64,000 bases of DNA from Mycobacterium sp. URHB0044 (lineage in GTDB: Bacteria; Actinomycetota; Actinomycetes; Mycobacteriales; Mycobacteriaceae): contig NZ_JIAW01000001.1 in the NCBI RefSeq assembly GCF_000620625.1, positions 124,001 through 188,000 of the forward strand, written 5' to 3'. Each line of letters starts with the position of its first letter. Position 1 is the stretch's first letter. This document shows positions 17,674 through 26,658 of the stretch, one piece after another. Made by a program: the position numbers and the translations under genes. The notes under the pieces are model-generated. The model saw only the letters and a list, made by a program, of their open reading frames with translations. It made no database searches and was not told the origin of the DNA.

Positions 17674-18891
17674 TCAGACCGGTCTGTCCGGAGGCAGGTC
17701 TGATGGTCTCTGGGTGGGCAGCTTCTCGGTCTGCGCCTCGGCGGCCGGCATCGGACCGGAGTCGTCGGCGCCGCGTCTGGAGAAGAAACCGTGGTCGGCA
17801 TCGTCGAGCCCCGGATCGATCAGTGCCGACTCGGCGCGCAACGTGAACGATCCCAGCAGCACCCCACCCACCAGGAAGACCAGGCCCAGCCCGGTGAACG
17901 TGATCGGCAGGATGCGGCCCCACAGCGCCACCTCGTCCCGCTCGTCGCGGGCGCTGGCCACCTGCGACTCGACGGTCTGCTCGGTCGAGGTGACGTTGTA
18001 GTCGGCGAACGTCACCTCCGGCTTGAGCGCGTCGCGGGCGTAGTAGTGAAAGCCGTGCTCCTTGGCCTTCACGATGGTGCCCGAGACGGGGTCCACCCAG
18101 AACGTGCGCTGCGCCGCGTAGTAGCGCGTCATCGTGATCGGCTCGGCCGGGTCACCCGGCAGGCCCCACAACTCGGCGCGGGCGGTGACCTGGCTGTCCT
18201 CGTCGTTGTCGTACAGCGACGCGTACTTCACCGGGTCGACGAGCTTGGCGTCGTCGCCGCTGCCGTCGTAACCGATGTGCTGCGTGAACCGGTACGTGGT
18301 GAGGCCGTTGACGTCCTCTTCGGCCTCGTAGTTCGCGTCGAACGGCTTCTGCGCGATCGGGTCGAAGTACGGATAGGTCTTCTTCTCCGTGTCGAACGGG
18401 AAGCGGTAGGACAGCCCCTCGTGCGGCAGTGCGACGTTGGTCGGCGGGCTGGAGTCTTCGATGCTGCGTGGCTTCTGCACCGCGCCACCCGGGTTGGTGT
18501 CGCTGGACACGGCCATGGCGGTCTTGCGGTCGAGCGTGACGGTGTCGACGAGCGCCAGCAGCAGGCCGTTGTCCTGTTGCTTGTCGGTGCGCTTCAGCGT
18601 GCTACCCACCTGCAGGGTGACGACATCCGCATTGGACGGCGCCTCGACACTGAGCTGCTGCTGCAGCGAGACCGGCACGTTCTTGCTGACGACGAACTTC
18701 TCCTGCAGCAGCGATGCCGGGTCGAATGCGACGCCCGTGCCGTCGCTGACCAGCGTCGTGTCCAGGTTGAGTGGAATCTTGGCGATCTTGCCCTTGGTGT
18801 AGGTGGACAGTAGAAGCGCGGCAATCAGGAGGGCGGCGCCCAATCCCATGAGCCCGCACGCTGCGATACGCAGCGCCACAGCGCGGTTCAA
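17674..18891 (-). CDS. DUF3068 membrane protein, Rv0227c-like
   Basis: A 405-residue protein with a membrane span at residues ~5-27 (ACGLMGLGAALLIAALLL), a large extracytoplasmic domain of about 300 residues, a second span near residue 325-350 (ILPITFTGLGLVFLVGGVLL) and a short cytoplasmic tail. This is the DUF3068 layout. A TTG at 18891 is chosen as start because GAGGAGG lies 7 bp upstream and it gives the family N-terminus MNRAVALR; ATG/GTG codons further upstream have no ribosome site. Upstream of the Rv0226c-like gene by 38 bp, probably one operon. Function unknown; the family is restricted to mycolate-bearing bacteria as far as I know. Confidence 0.82.
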   Translation of the reverse strand: MNRAVALRIAACGLMGLGAALLIAALLLSTYTKGKIAKIPLNLDTTLVSDGTGVAFDPASLLQEKFVVSKNVPVSLQQQLSVEAPSNADVVTLQVGSTLKRTDKQQDNGLLLALVDTVTLDRKTAMAVSSDTNPGGAVQKPRSIEDSSPPTNVALPHEGLSYRFPFDTEKKTYPYFDPIAQKPFDANYEAEEDVNGLTTYRFTQHIGYDGSGDDAKLVDPVKYASLYDNDEDSQVTARAELWGLPGDPAEPITMTRYYAAQRTFWVDPVSGTIVKAKEHGFHYYARDALKPEVTFADYNVTSTEQTVESQVASARDERDEVALWGRILPITFTGLGLVFLVGGVLLGSFTLRAESALIDPGLDDADHGFFSRRGADDSGPMPAAEAQTEKLPTQRPSDLPPDRPV

Positions 18892-18982
18892 ACCGTGCCT
18901 CCTCGTCTTCGTGGCGACGACACCATTCGATGTCAGATGCCGCCACATGCCCCGACCAGGCAGTGGAGGCAAACCCTGTCGA

Positions 18983-19004
18983 CCCTAACAGTCTCAGGTT
19001 AGGG
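18983..19004. promoter_or_regulatory. Inverted repeat CCCTAAC-N8-GTTAGGG
   Basis: A perfect 7-bp inverted repeat in the short divergent region between the DUF3068 gene and the acyltransferase gene, about 40 bp before the acyltransferase start. It could be an operator serving both promoters. A weaker related sequence, CCTAGCCAGCGGTTAGG, lies at 14825-14841 between the other divergent pair of this block. Confidence 0.4.
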
Positions 19005-19043
19005 GCGACGCGTGCCGCAGCGGCATCCGGCAGACTGGGCGCC

Positions 19044-20225
19044 GTGGGCATCGAGACCGGCGGGCAGGAGCGTGGCTTCCTTCCTGCCGTCGAGGGTATG
19101 CGCGCCTGTGCGGCGGTGGGCGTCGTCATCACCCACGTCGCCTTCCAGACGGGGCACACCACCTGGGCCACCGGTCGGCTGCTCGGCCGGTTCGACCTCG
19201 CCGTTGCGGTGTTCTTCGCGCTGTCGGGATTTCTGTTGTGGCGCGGACATGCCGCTGCCGCGCGTGGACTGCGTCACGTCCCCGCGACGGGGCACTACCT
19301 GCGATCCAGGATCGTGCGCATCATGCCGGGCTATCTGGTGGCCGTCGTGGTGATCCTCACACTGTTGCCCGACGCCAACGCCGATCTGGTGGTGTGGCTG
19401 GCCAACCTGTCGCTGACCCAGATCTACGTGCCGTTGACGTTGACGGCGGGCCTCACCCAGATGTGGAGCCTGTCGGTCGAGGTCACGTTCTATCTGGCGT
19501 TGCCGTTTCTGGCCTTGCTGGCGCGCAGGCTGCCGGTGCGAGCGCGCATCCCGGTGATCGTGGCGTTGGCGCTGGCCAGCTTTGGCTGGGGGCTGATCCC
19601 GTTCGACGTGCCGTTCGGCGTGAACTCGCTGACCTGGCCACCGGCCTTCTTCTCCTGGTTCGCCGCGGGCATGGTGCTGGCGGAGCTGACGGTCAGCCCG
19701 GTGGGGTGGGCGCACCGATTGGCGCGTCGCCGCGTGTTGATGGCGTTGATCGCCGCGGCTGCCTTCGGTGTGGCCGCGTCGCCGCTCGCCGGCCCGGAGG
19801 GCCTCATTCCGGGAAACCTGGGCCAGTTCGTCGTGAAGACGGCGATGGGTGCGGTGGTGGCCGCCGCGCTGCTGGCGCCCTTGGCGCTGGACCGCCCCGA
19901 CACGAGTCACCGCATCCTCGCCAGCGCCACGATGGTGACGCTGGGCCGGTGGTCCTACGGCCTGTTCGTCTGGCATCTCGCAGCGCTGGCCATGGTGTTC
20001 CCGGTGATCGGCGAGTTCCCGTTCAACGGGCACATGCCGGTGGTGTTGGTGTTGACGGTGATCTTCGGCTTCGCGATCGCGGCGGTGAGTTACGCGCTGG
20101 TGGAGTCGCCGTGCCGGGAAGCGTTGCGGCGCTGGGAGTACCGGCAGGCGCGACGCGGCGAGGCATCTCCGCCGCCGCTGGACAGTTCGGTGACCGATTC
20201 GCCGGAGCCCATCGTCGCGCGGTGA
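19044..20225 (+). CDS. Acyltransferase family 3 membrane protein, Rv0228-like
   Basis: A 393-residue integral membrane O-acyltransferase with about 10 spans. The family signature is at the N-terminus: EGMRACAAVGVVITHVAF with the conserved Arg and His, then LRSRIVRIMPGYLV; FFALSGFLLWRG and QMWSLSVEVTFYLALPFL are the usual span-2 and span-4 landmarks. It should transfer acetyl, succinyl or a related group to a glycan or lipid at the membrane. GTG at 19044 chosen because earlier codons cross the inverted repeat. Divergent from DUF3068. Confidence 0.85.
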   Translation: MGIETGGQERGFLPAVEGMRACAAVGVVITHVAFQTGHTTWATGRLLGRFDLAVAVFFALSGFLLWRGHAAAARGLRHVPATGHYLRSRIVRIMPGYLVAVVVILTLLPDANADLVVWLANLSLTQIYVPLTLTAGLTQMWSLSVEVTFYLALPFLALLARRLPVRARIPVIVALALASFGWGLIPFDVPFGVNSLTWPPAFFSWFAAGMVLAELTVSPVGWAHRLARRRVLMALIAAAAFGVAASPLAGPEGLIPGNLGQFVVKTAMGAVVAAALLAPLALDRPDTSHRILASATMVTLGRWSYGLFVWHLAALAMVFPVIGEFPFNGHMPVVLVLTVIFGFAIAAVSYALVESPCREALRRWEYRQARRGEASPPPLDSSVTDSPEPIVAR

Positions 20226-20242
20226 CGTCGGCGCACCCCTCA

Positions 20243-20307
20243 CCGCCGAACGTGAAGTTGTTGGCCAACTTTCGCTGATTCTTCGCAATCTTCCGCACTC
20301 TCGGCGG
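20243..20307. repeat. 65-bp palindromic repeat, copy A
   Basis: Starts CCGCCGAACGTGAAG and ends CACTCTCGGCGG, so its ends are inverted repeats. It is 57 of 65 identical, without gaps, to copy B at 20845-20909. The two copies are in the same orientation and bracket one orphan ORF. Position-by-position comparison was done by eye. Confidence 0.85.
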
Positions 20308-20386
20308 CACGTTGGAAGGATCGTCGGGCCTTGGGTGTCGCTAAATCCTGTCGACGTCGGTGGACTCCCTGTGAGACGGTCGACGA

Positions 20387-20857
20387 ATGTCATGGGATGC
20401 TCCGGAACTGTGCTGGCAGTTCCCCGTCGGGGATGACCCGCCGAATGACCTTCCCGCCGAGTGGGCGTCGGCCACTCGCGCCGTCACGCGCGACCTTGGC
20501 TGTGGCCGGCACGGTCGGTCCATCGGCTTCTCAAACGTGATGTGGTGGATTTCGGCCGACGACGGGTCCGTGTGCGTGGGCTTCGCGGTGGCCGGTGACG
20601 CCGACGTCGGCGCCTATCAGCGGTGTCTTGAGTATCGCCTGGACACGACCCCGGCACAGGCGACGGTGTGGATGGCCGACGACGTGCAGTACGAACTAAC
20701 GGGGTATGAGTTCGTGGAATGGCCCATCGTGGACCGCCGCATCTTGGTCCCGCAGATCATCGACGACCAGCCGGCGTGGGTGGACCCAAAGACCGACGCC
20801 GTGATCGCGCGCATTGGCGAACTGTGCGAGGCTACGGACCCTTTCCGCCGAATGTGA
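20387..20857 (+). CDS. Orphan hypothetical protein between two repeats
   Basis: A 156-residue acidic protein starting MSWDAPELCWQF. It has many Trp, Asp and Tyr and no signal peptide or membrane span; the pattern suggests a small soluble alpha/beta protein. I recognise no family. The last codons and the stop fall inside repeat copy B. No strong ribosome site is seen before the ATG. It has no counterpart at this place in M. tuberculosis, where Rv0228 is separated from aftD by other genes. It could be cargo of a small mobile cassette. Confidence 0.55.
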   Translation: MSWDAPELCWQFPVGDDPPNDLPAEWASATRAVTRDLGCGRHGRSIGFSNVMWWISADDGSVCVGFAVAGDADVGAYQRCLEYRLDTTPAQATVWMADDVQYELTGYEFVEWPIVDRRILVPQIIDDQPAWVDPKTDAVIARIGELCEATDPFRRM

Positions 20858-20909
20858 AGGTATTGCTCAACTTTCGCCGATTCTTCGCAATCTTCTTCAC
20901 TCTCGGCGG
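20845..20909. repeat. 65-bp palindromic repeat, copy B
   Basis: Ends pair as CCGCCGAATGTGAAG with CTTCACTCTCGGCGG (13 of 15). It contains the stop codons of both the orphan ORF (20855-20857) and aftD (20897-20899). The stem could act as a two-way transcription stop between these convergent genes, although the loop is long (about 35 nt). Confidence 0.8.
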
Positions 20910-23900
20910 CGTTCCCTCACCGGTACCGCCGACGCCGCCACCATGCCGACGCTGATCAACGCCAACAACTGCAGTCCCCAGGAGTGCCCGAGGTAGCCGT
21001 CGACCGACCGCCACGGGTACTGGCTGAGCACCGCGCCGGCCAGGATCAACCCACCCGCGGTGGCGCCGATCGTCACGCGTTCCGTCCACTTGGGCGGCAG
21101 CAGTCGGCGCAGCGCCAGACATGCGCCCACCACGACGGCTCCGGCCGGGCCGGAGACGATGAAACCGATCAAGAGGACGCCAAGGCCCGCGACCACCACG
21201 CCCGGCTGCCACGTCCTGGGTGGTTGATCCGTTCTCGGTGTCCGACGGACGGGCAGCAAGGCCAACAGTGCGAGCAGCGGCAGCAGCGCCAGGCCGCCGA
21301 ACAACCCGATGCGGTACGGGGTGTTCGCGGGGAAGTCCAGGGTGATCGTGCCGGACGTGCCCGCCGGGATGATCCAGCCCTGCTGCCACCCGTTGACCGT
21401 CACGGGCGTCAACGCGGCGCCGTCGCCCGCGTGCGCCACCCAGCCGGGATTGATGCTCTCGGGCACCACCAACACGCGCGACGTGGGCGACGCGGTCACG
21501 TCGACCTCGCGGTGATCGGCCGTCCATCGGCCGGTGTGCACCGGCGTCGCGGCGGCGCCCCGCAATTGCGCGGCGAGCGGGCCGGCCAACTGCACGCCGT
21601 CGACCACGAATGCGCGGCCCGGACTGATGAGCAGCTCCTGCTCCCCGGCGGGCAGCGAGATCGGTCCTGGCTGACAGGATTTCGCGGGAATCGGTTGGCC
21701 GTCAAGTAGGGCGCCGACGGTCGTGGTGACCGACGTCTGCACGAATTGCCCGGCGACACCGATGATCGGCCCGCTTCCGCACGGCAACTGGATGGTGCGG
21801 GCGCGGTTGCGGGCCGGGTCTGCGGGAGCAATGGGTACTCCGCGGCCGTCCAGCGCGGTGACCTCGGCAAGGCCCGGCGGCTTAACCTGGTCGAAACCCA
21901 GTGAGGTGCGGTCGATTACGTCGTCCCAGTCGAGAATCGACAACGTGACGGTGTCCGTCACGCGGGGGTGCAGCGGCACGGTCTGCGTTCGACCGTCGGG
22001 GTCCAGAGCACGAACCTGCGGCCCGTCACCCAGATCGATGGCCACCATGGTCGGGTGGGCGGGCAGTGCCGACGTGCTCGGCGTCAGGCGCAGGGCCGCG
22101 ACGTTGGTCGGCGCGGGCAGGTGCAGTTGAAGGTTGGGCGCCGTGCGGTGCTGGACCACGTTCTGCGGCGCGGTCCACGCGGTGCGCGGGTCGCCGTCGG
22201 CGGCGGCGTACGCCGAGCCGAGCACGTCGATCGGGTCGGCATCGCCTACTGAGCGCGTGGCGCCTGGCGCCGCGATGAGGTCGGCGAGGTTGGGCCCCTG
22301 CCGCGCGCGCAGCCACACCGTCGGCGTCACGTCGGTGGTCTTCGGCACGGTCAGCGTGCGGCTCAGGTTGACCGGCTCCTCCGGTGACGACGCCATCGCC
22401 GCCGCGCACAGCACCCCGGTGGGGCCGTCCGCACATCCCGGGCGGCCGAGCAGCTCGGAGCCCAGATCCCATTGCGCCACAGCCGAACCGGACGGCGGCC
22501 CCGGCACCACGACGGTGTGCCGCAAGCTCACCGGCTGCGCGTACCCGGACGCGTCGTATTGGGTGACGGAGAAGTCGGTGATGCCGAACTGCACGCCCGG
22601 CGAGCCGTCGTTGGTCCCGACCGCCGTGAACCGGACCCAGGGAGTCTCGCCGTAGGGCAGGGCGGCCGTGAGCGCCTTGCCGGGCTCGTCGAACCGCAGC
22701 GTGCTGGTGCCGTTGGCGGTGGCCACCTCGATGCGACGGACCTGTGCCCCGACCGCGGTGGCGCTGGGGGTGATGGTGACCGTCGCATTGTTGATGGGGT
22801 GGTCGAAGTCGACCTGCAACCACTGACCGACGGCCGCCTGCAGGGCGTTGGAGACCCAACTGGTCGACGTGTCACCGTCGATCGCCGCGGCGGGACCGAG
22901 CGCCGTCGCGACGTTGGGCAGCGCCGTCGAGTCCGCCGCCGAGCTGGACACCGAGAGCCGGCCGCCGGGCCACTGACCGTAGACGGTGTCGGCGCCACCG
23001 GCCGGGTAATCCATCACCCGGTTGAAGGTGTGCCGAATGTCGTTGGGAGCGCGGATCGCCGACGAGTGATCGTCGACGCGCCCATAGTCGGTCTCCCGCG
23101 CCACCGGGGTGTCGGTGACGGTGACGATCGGTGCGGGCAGCCCCGCGCGTTCCGCGTCGGAGGTGAGCAGCATCGGTCCGAGCGGCGGCTGCCCGAGCAA
23201 GCGTCGGCGCTCGTCGAGTCGCAGCAGCGCCTCGGGGCCGCCGTCGACGCGGGCCATCGCATCGGTGTCGGCGACGTACGGGCGGGTGGGAATGGACGTC
23301 GGTCCCGCGTCCACGCGATAGATCTCCACGGCCGGGTAGAGGGGGCGAAGCCCACTGTCGGTGATGAATCCCCGCAGCGTCCCGGGGCCCACCGACTCAC
23401 CGAACTGAGCGACCTTCGCCAGTCCGGGTGAGAGATTCATGGTGCGGTGCACCAGAATTGGTCGCGCCGAACGCGACGTTTCCGGATCCAGGTCATTGCG
23501 CACCACGACGTACGAAATCCCTTGTCGCGCAAGAGTGTCGGCCAACCCGGCGGACGGCCGCCCCGCAGCGAACAGGCGTTGCACCGAGTCCAGCGCCCGG
23601 ATGGTCTGCGGCGGCGTCAGGGGAATCGAGTCGCGCACCCCCCACGGGCTGTCGCCGAGCACCTGCAGCGGTTCGTCGTGACTGTTGCCCCACGTCTGGG
23701 TGGCGAACGGGGCTCCGGGTACCACCAGGACCCGCCCCGCAGCTTGCCCGTCCGACCCGTTGTGTTCGTCGAGCCAGTCCGCTGTGTCGTGCCAGTACTG
23801 CGGGATCGCCGTGAAAGTGCCGGGCGGGGTGAGCCTTCCGGTCCAGGCCAGGGCTGTTCCCGCGGCGAGCGCGACCAGCACGACGATGCCGACGGCCACC

Positions 23901-25084
23901 CGCTTGTCGCGTTCGGGATGGGCGAACGCGAGCACCCACTCTCTTCGGGACACGGTGCCCGGCAACGGGATGCGGCCGAGCAGATGGGCCAGTCCGAGCA
24001 CGAGCGGCAGCCGGATCAGTGGCTCGAGCTTGTGCACGTTGCGCACAGGCGTGCCCGCCGCGTCCAGGAAGGCCTGCACCTGGTGGGCCACCGGCGACCC
24101 GAGTCCACCGGGGTAGCCCACCGCCAGCAACGCCAGACCGAGCAGCAGCATCGCGATCAACCGACACCGCGCGGGCATGGTCCGCAGCGCCAGGCCAACG
24201 AGACCTGCCGCGGCCACCAGCGTCGTGGCCAGCACGGCAACCGAGCCCGTCACCAGGGAGGAACCCGCCGTCGCCGTCGGCGCCACGAACGGCGTCCAAC
24301 TGTAGGTGCCCCGCAGCACCTCGGTCAGCGACAGCCACTGCGTCGTCACCCCGGACGATTCGATGAAGTCCAGGAACGGCGGGCTGATCCGGCCGAGCAT
24401 GACGAGCGCGACCACCCACCACGTCACCGCGAGCACCGCGCACAGTGCCCACCACGCGGTGAACCGCCACCAGAGCTTGTTCGGCCGGTGCGCCGCCCAC
24501 CAGACCAGGGCGGCCAGACAGCCGGTCAGCGTGGCGACGGCATTCACCGCGCCCATCAGGGCGACGGCCCCGGCAGACCGCGCGGCCAGCACCCGCACGG
24601 AGCCCTGACCTCGTAAAGCCAGGATCACCGGCAGCAGCACCCAGGGGGCGAGCATCATCGGCAGGGTCTCCGACGAGATGGCGCCGACCGTGGTCAACAC
24701 CCGCGGCGACAACGCGAACGCCACCCCGGCGATCACCCGGGACGAGGGGCTGCCGATGCCGAGCGCTTCCGCGACGCGCAGCACGCCCCAGAACCCGACG
24801 ACGAGCAGCAGCGCCCACCACAGCCGCTGCGTCACCCAGCCGGGGACACCGAGCACGTCACCGGCGAGGAAGAAGGCGCCGTGCGGGAAGAGGTAGCCGT
24901 AGGCCTGATTCTGCGCCTGACCGAACGGCAGATCGCTGTTCCACAGGTTCGCCGCGCGCGCCAGGAAGCGCAGCGGGTTGGCGGTGAGGTCGAGCTTGGT
25001 GTCGGGAGAGATCCGTCCGGGAGACTGCGAGAACGTCAGGGCCAATGCCGCCGCAGCGACCACCCACAGCCAGCGCCGCGCCAT
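20897..25084 (-). CDS. aftD: Alpha-(1->3)-arabinofuranosyltransferase AftD
   Basis: A 1395-residue GT-C arabinosyltransferase that adds branching arabinofuranose from decaprenylphosphoryl-arabinose to arabinogalactan and lipoarabinomannan on the outer face of the plasma membrane. The N-terminal ~430 residues are polytopic and include FSQSPGRISPDTKLDL (conserved Asp region of span-1 loop) and LFPHGAFF; the middle is a large periplasmic part with discoidin/carbohydrate-binding-like segments (e.g. DGDTSTSWVSNALQAAVGQW); the last ~130 residues carry further spans. Length and sequence match M. tuberculosis AftD (about 1400 residues). The ATG at 25084 is chosen; a GTG 6 bp upstream is possible. The last four codons lie inside repeat B, so the extreme C-terminus appears to have been replaced by repeat sequence. 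Confidence 0.95.
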   Translation of the reverse strand: MARRWLWVVAAAALALTFSQSPGRISPDTKLDLTANPLRFLARAANLWNSDLPFGQAQNQAYGYLFPHGAFFLAGDVLGVPGWVTQRLWWALLLVVGFWGVLRVAEALGIGSPSSRVIAGVAFALSPRVLTTVGAISSETLPMMLAPWVLLPVILALRGQGSVRVLAARSAGAVALMGAVNAVATLTGCLAALVWWAAHRPNKLWWRFTAWWALCAVLAVTWWVVALVMLGRISPPFLDFIESSGVTTQWLSLTEVLRGTYSWTPFVAPTATAGSSLVTGSVAVLATTLVAAAGLVGLALRTMPARCRLIAMLLLGLALLAVGYPGGLGSPVAHQVQAFLDAAGTPVRNVHKLEPLIRLPLVLGLAHLLGRIPLPGTVSRREWVLAFAHPERDKRVAVGIVVLVALAAGTALAWTGRLTPPGTFTAIPQYWHDTADWLDEHNGSDGQAAGRVLVVPGAPFATQTWGNSHDEPLQVLGDSPWGVRDSIPLTPPQTIRALDSVQRLFAAGRPSAGLADTLARQGISYVVVRNDLDPETSRSARPILVHRTMNLSPGLAKVAQFGESVGPGTLRGFITDSGLRPLYPAVEIYRVDAGPTSIPTRPYVADTDAMARVDGGPEALLRLDERRRLLGQPPLGPMLLTSDAERAGLPAPIVTVTDTPVARETDYGRVDDHSSAIRAPNDIRHTFNRVMDYPAGGADTVYGQWPGGRLSVSSSAADSTALPNVATALGPAAAIDGDTSTSWVSNALQAAVGQWLQVDFDHPINNATVTITPSATAVGAQVRRIEVATANGTSTLRFDEPGKALTAALPYGETPWVRFTAVGTNDGSPGVQFGITDFSVTQYDASGYAQPVSLRHTVVVPGPPSGSAVAQWDLGSELLGRPGCADGPTGVLCAAAMASSPEEPVNLSRTLTVPKTTDVTPTVWLRARQGPNLADLIAAPGATRSVGDADPIDVLGSAYAAADGDPRTAWTAPQNVVQHRTAPNLQLHLPAPTNVAALRLTPSTSALPAHPTMVAIDLGDGPQVRALDPDGRTQTVPLHPRVTDTVTLSILDWDDVIDRTSLGFDQVKPPGLAEVTALDGRGVPIAPADPARNRARTIQLPCGSGPIIGVAGQFVQTSVTTTVGALLDGQPIPAKSCQPGPISLPAGEQELLISPGRAFVVDGVQLAGPLAAQLRGAAATPVHTGRWTADHREVDVTASPTSRVLVVPESINPGWVAHAGDGAALTPVTVNGWQQGWIIPAGTSGTITLDFPANTPYRIGLFGGLALLPLLALLALLPVRRTPRTDQPPRTWQPGVVVAGLGVLLIGFIVSGPAGAVVVGACLALRRLLPPKWTERVTIGATAGGLILAGAVLSQYPWRSVDGYLGHSWGLQLLALISVGMVAASAVPVRERRRE

Positions 25085-25100
25085 CGGCACGGCCCCGGAG

Positions 25101-25274
25101 CTAACCTCTGTCGCCGTACTCGACCCTGTTGAGCACCGACGAGCCTGGGTCACCGGCCTGGACGGGAGGCTTCGTGTCCTGCTGAACCATCAGCGTCAAC
25201 CCGAAGATGGCGGCTGCACCGAGCAACAGGCCGACCACGATGCTCGCGGCGGCGGGCAAGACGAAGCGGTCCAT
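25101..25274 (-). CDS. Small single-span protein, DUF2613 (Rv0236A-like)
   Basis: 57 residues: MDRFVLPAAA, then a hydrophobic run SIVVGLLLGAAAIFGLTLMV (residues 11-30), then a polar tail ending SSVLNRVEYGDRG. This is the small membrane or secreted protein that always sits beside aftD in mycobacteria. It is separated from the aftD start by 16 bp on the same strand, so co-transcription is likely, and an accessory role for AftD is plausible but unproven. Too short for many gene finders. Confidence 0.88.
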   Translation of the reverse strand: MDRFVLPAAASIVVGLLLGAAAIFGLTLMVQQDTKPPVQAGDPGSSVLNRVEYGDRG

Positions 25275-25343
25275 CGGGCCAAACTAGCACGGCGACGTGT
25301 GTGCCCCTCCACACGCGGGCGCGCGGAAACGCACGTTTGCCAC

Positions 25344-26603
25344 CTACGGCGTCACCAGCAGTGCGTACTGCGCGGCGGCGCGTTGTCGGGCGTCCGCCTC
25401 ATCGCTGCTGTACGTGCCCGCGACATATCGGTCGTACCGCACGTAGCACTCGAACTTGAGGCCCGGCGTGTCCTTCCAGGACTCGGGCGTCATTGCGAAG
25501 CACTTCGAGTCCGCAAGGCCTGGCACACCGTCGACGGGATGGTCGATGTCCGAATCCGTGGCTACCTCCTCAGCCGTCAACTGCGTCGCGGCGTCGCGAT
25601 CACGCGCGCGTAGTAGCGTCGAGCCGCCCAGGGTCGGGTCGATCCACACTCCCACCTGGTCGACTCCGGCATTCTCATACGTCCTGTTCTTTCTCTCGCG
25701 TTCGTTCTGAACCTGTCGGGCACCGTTGGGTCCATAGCTGGCGACGGCGGCCGACAGTGCTGGATCTGTCCCAGGGGTGAGGTCGACCAACCGGCCGAGA
25801 ACCCCGTCCGGATCCTTGGGAAGCTTCGCGATCCGTCCAACCGGGGTGGGCTGAAAGCGGTCCAGCACCGGGATCTCCTGGTCGAACGTCTTCTCCACCA
25901 TTCCCGTCAGCGTCTCCAGATTCGGGGTCGGATTGGTGACCAGCACATGAATGACGAAGTCGTCGTGTGCAAGTGTGGACGCCAGCGATGCATAGTTCGT
26001 TCGCCAATGCCCGTGTGCCGTAGGATATTTCGTTACCGGCACCGGAACGTTCTCGGGGCTGACCGCGAAGTCCGCCGCATCCATCTCAACCGCGGCGTTC
26101 TTGGCCGCCGCGGTATCCGGAAACCGCAGCAGCATTATCATCACCGTCTTCACGTCTTCTTCTGGCCGCTGCGAGTCCGATGGGGCGATGTCGGTGTTGT
26201 TCACCATGAGCAGGCGCCCAGCGATCATTCCGTACTTGGACAGGACGGGTGCCACGACGGCCTGACCGGTCAGCGAGATGTTCGACGCGACGTCCGACGG
26301 GGTGACGAGTGGCCCAAAGAAGGTCTGTACGGCCAAAGTCGGGTCGACGCTCATCGGATCGGCAATCGCCTCGGCCATCCGGATCGCCTCCGCCATCCGA
26401 CCCTCGCCTTCGGAGGCGACCTGACCGAGCTTGCGGGGCAACGTCAAATACGTGCCGGTGTCGAGCGTCGACAGATCAACCGCCGCCGGTTTCGACGGCG
26501 TAGCCGGAGGCGAGGCCGTCCCCCCGACGTCGTGGCCGCAGGCCGACAGCAGCACTGCCGAGAGGCCAGCCGCAACGGCAAGCCGCGATATCGGTCCGTA
26601 CAT
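25344..26603 (-). CDS. Mycobacterial lipoprotein downstream of Ser/Thr kinase
   Basis: A 419-residue lipoprotein. The signal peptide is short, MYGPISRLAVAAG, with the lipobox LLSAC and lipidated Cys22. The rest is a two-lobe extracytoplasmic domain without membrane spans; it resembles the mycobacterial lipoproteins annotated as DUF7373, a tentative match from memory. Two Cys pairs near the C-terminus (SKCFAM, KFECYV) could form a disulphide. GGGAG precedes the ATG at 26603. It is 55 bp downstream of the kinase gene on the same strand and is the last gene of the accessory array. It may be the external ligand or sensor partner of the kinase; inferred from adjacency only. Confidence 0.75.
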   Translation of the reverse strand: MYGPISRLAVAAGLSAVLLSACGHDVGGTASPPATPSKPAAVDLSTLDTGTYLTLPRKLGQVASEGEGRMAEAIRMAEAIADPMSVDPTLAVQTFFGPLVTPSDVASNISLTGQAVVAPVLSKYGMIAGRLLMVNNTDIAPSDSQRPEEDVKTVMIMLLRFPDTAAAKNAAVEMDAADFAVSPENVPVPVTKYPTAHGHWRTNYASLASTLAHDDFVIHVLVTNPTPNLETLTGMVEKTFDQEIPVLDRFQPTPVGRIAKLPKDPDGVLGRLVDLTPGTDPALSAAVASYGPNGARQVQNERERKNRTYENAGVDQVGVWIDPTLGGSTLLRARDRDAATQLTAEEVATDSDIDHPVDGVPGLADSKCFAMTPESWKDTPGLKFECYVRYDRYVAGTYSSDEADARQRAAAQYALLVTP

Positions 26604-26658
26604 TTCGTTGCTCCCTTTAGTCGAGACTCGTGTCGTCGGCACCGTGCACCGGCGGACC

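Noticed and set aside
17636..17923. N-terminal extension of the Rv0226c-like protein into the DUF3068 gene
   Set aside because: It would overlap the upstream gene by about 250 bp, and the extra part is Arg-rich and unlike a membrane protein start.
25275..25343. CGTGTG/CACACG hairpin after the lipoprotein gene
   Set aside because: Only a 6-bp stem in GC-rich DNA; too weak to call a terminator.
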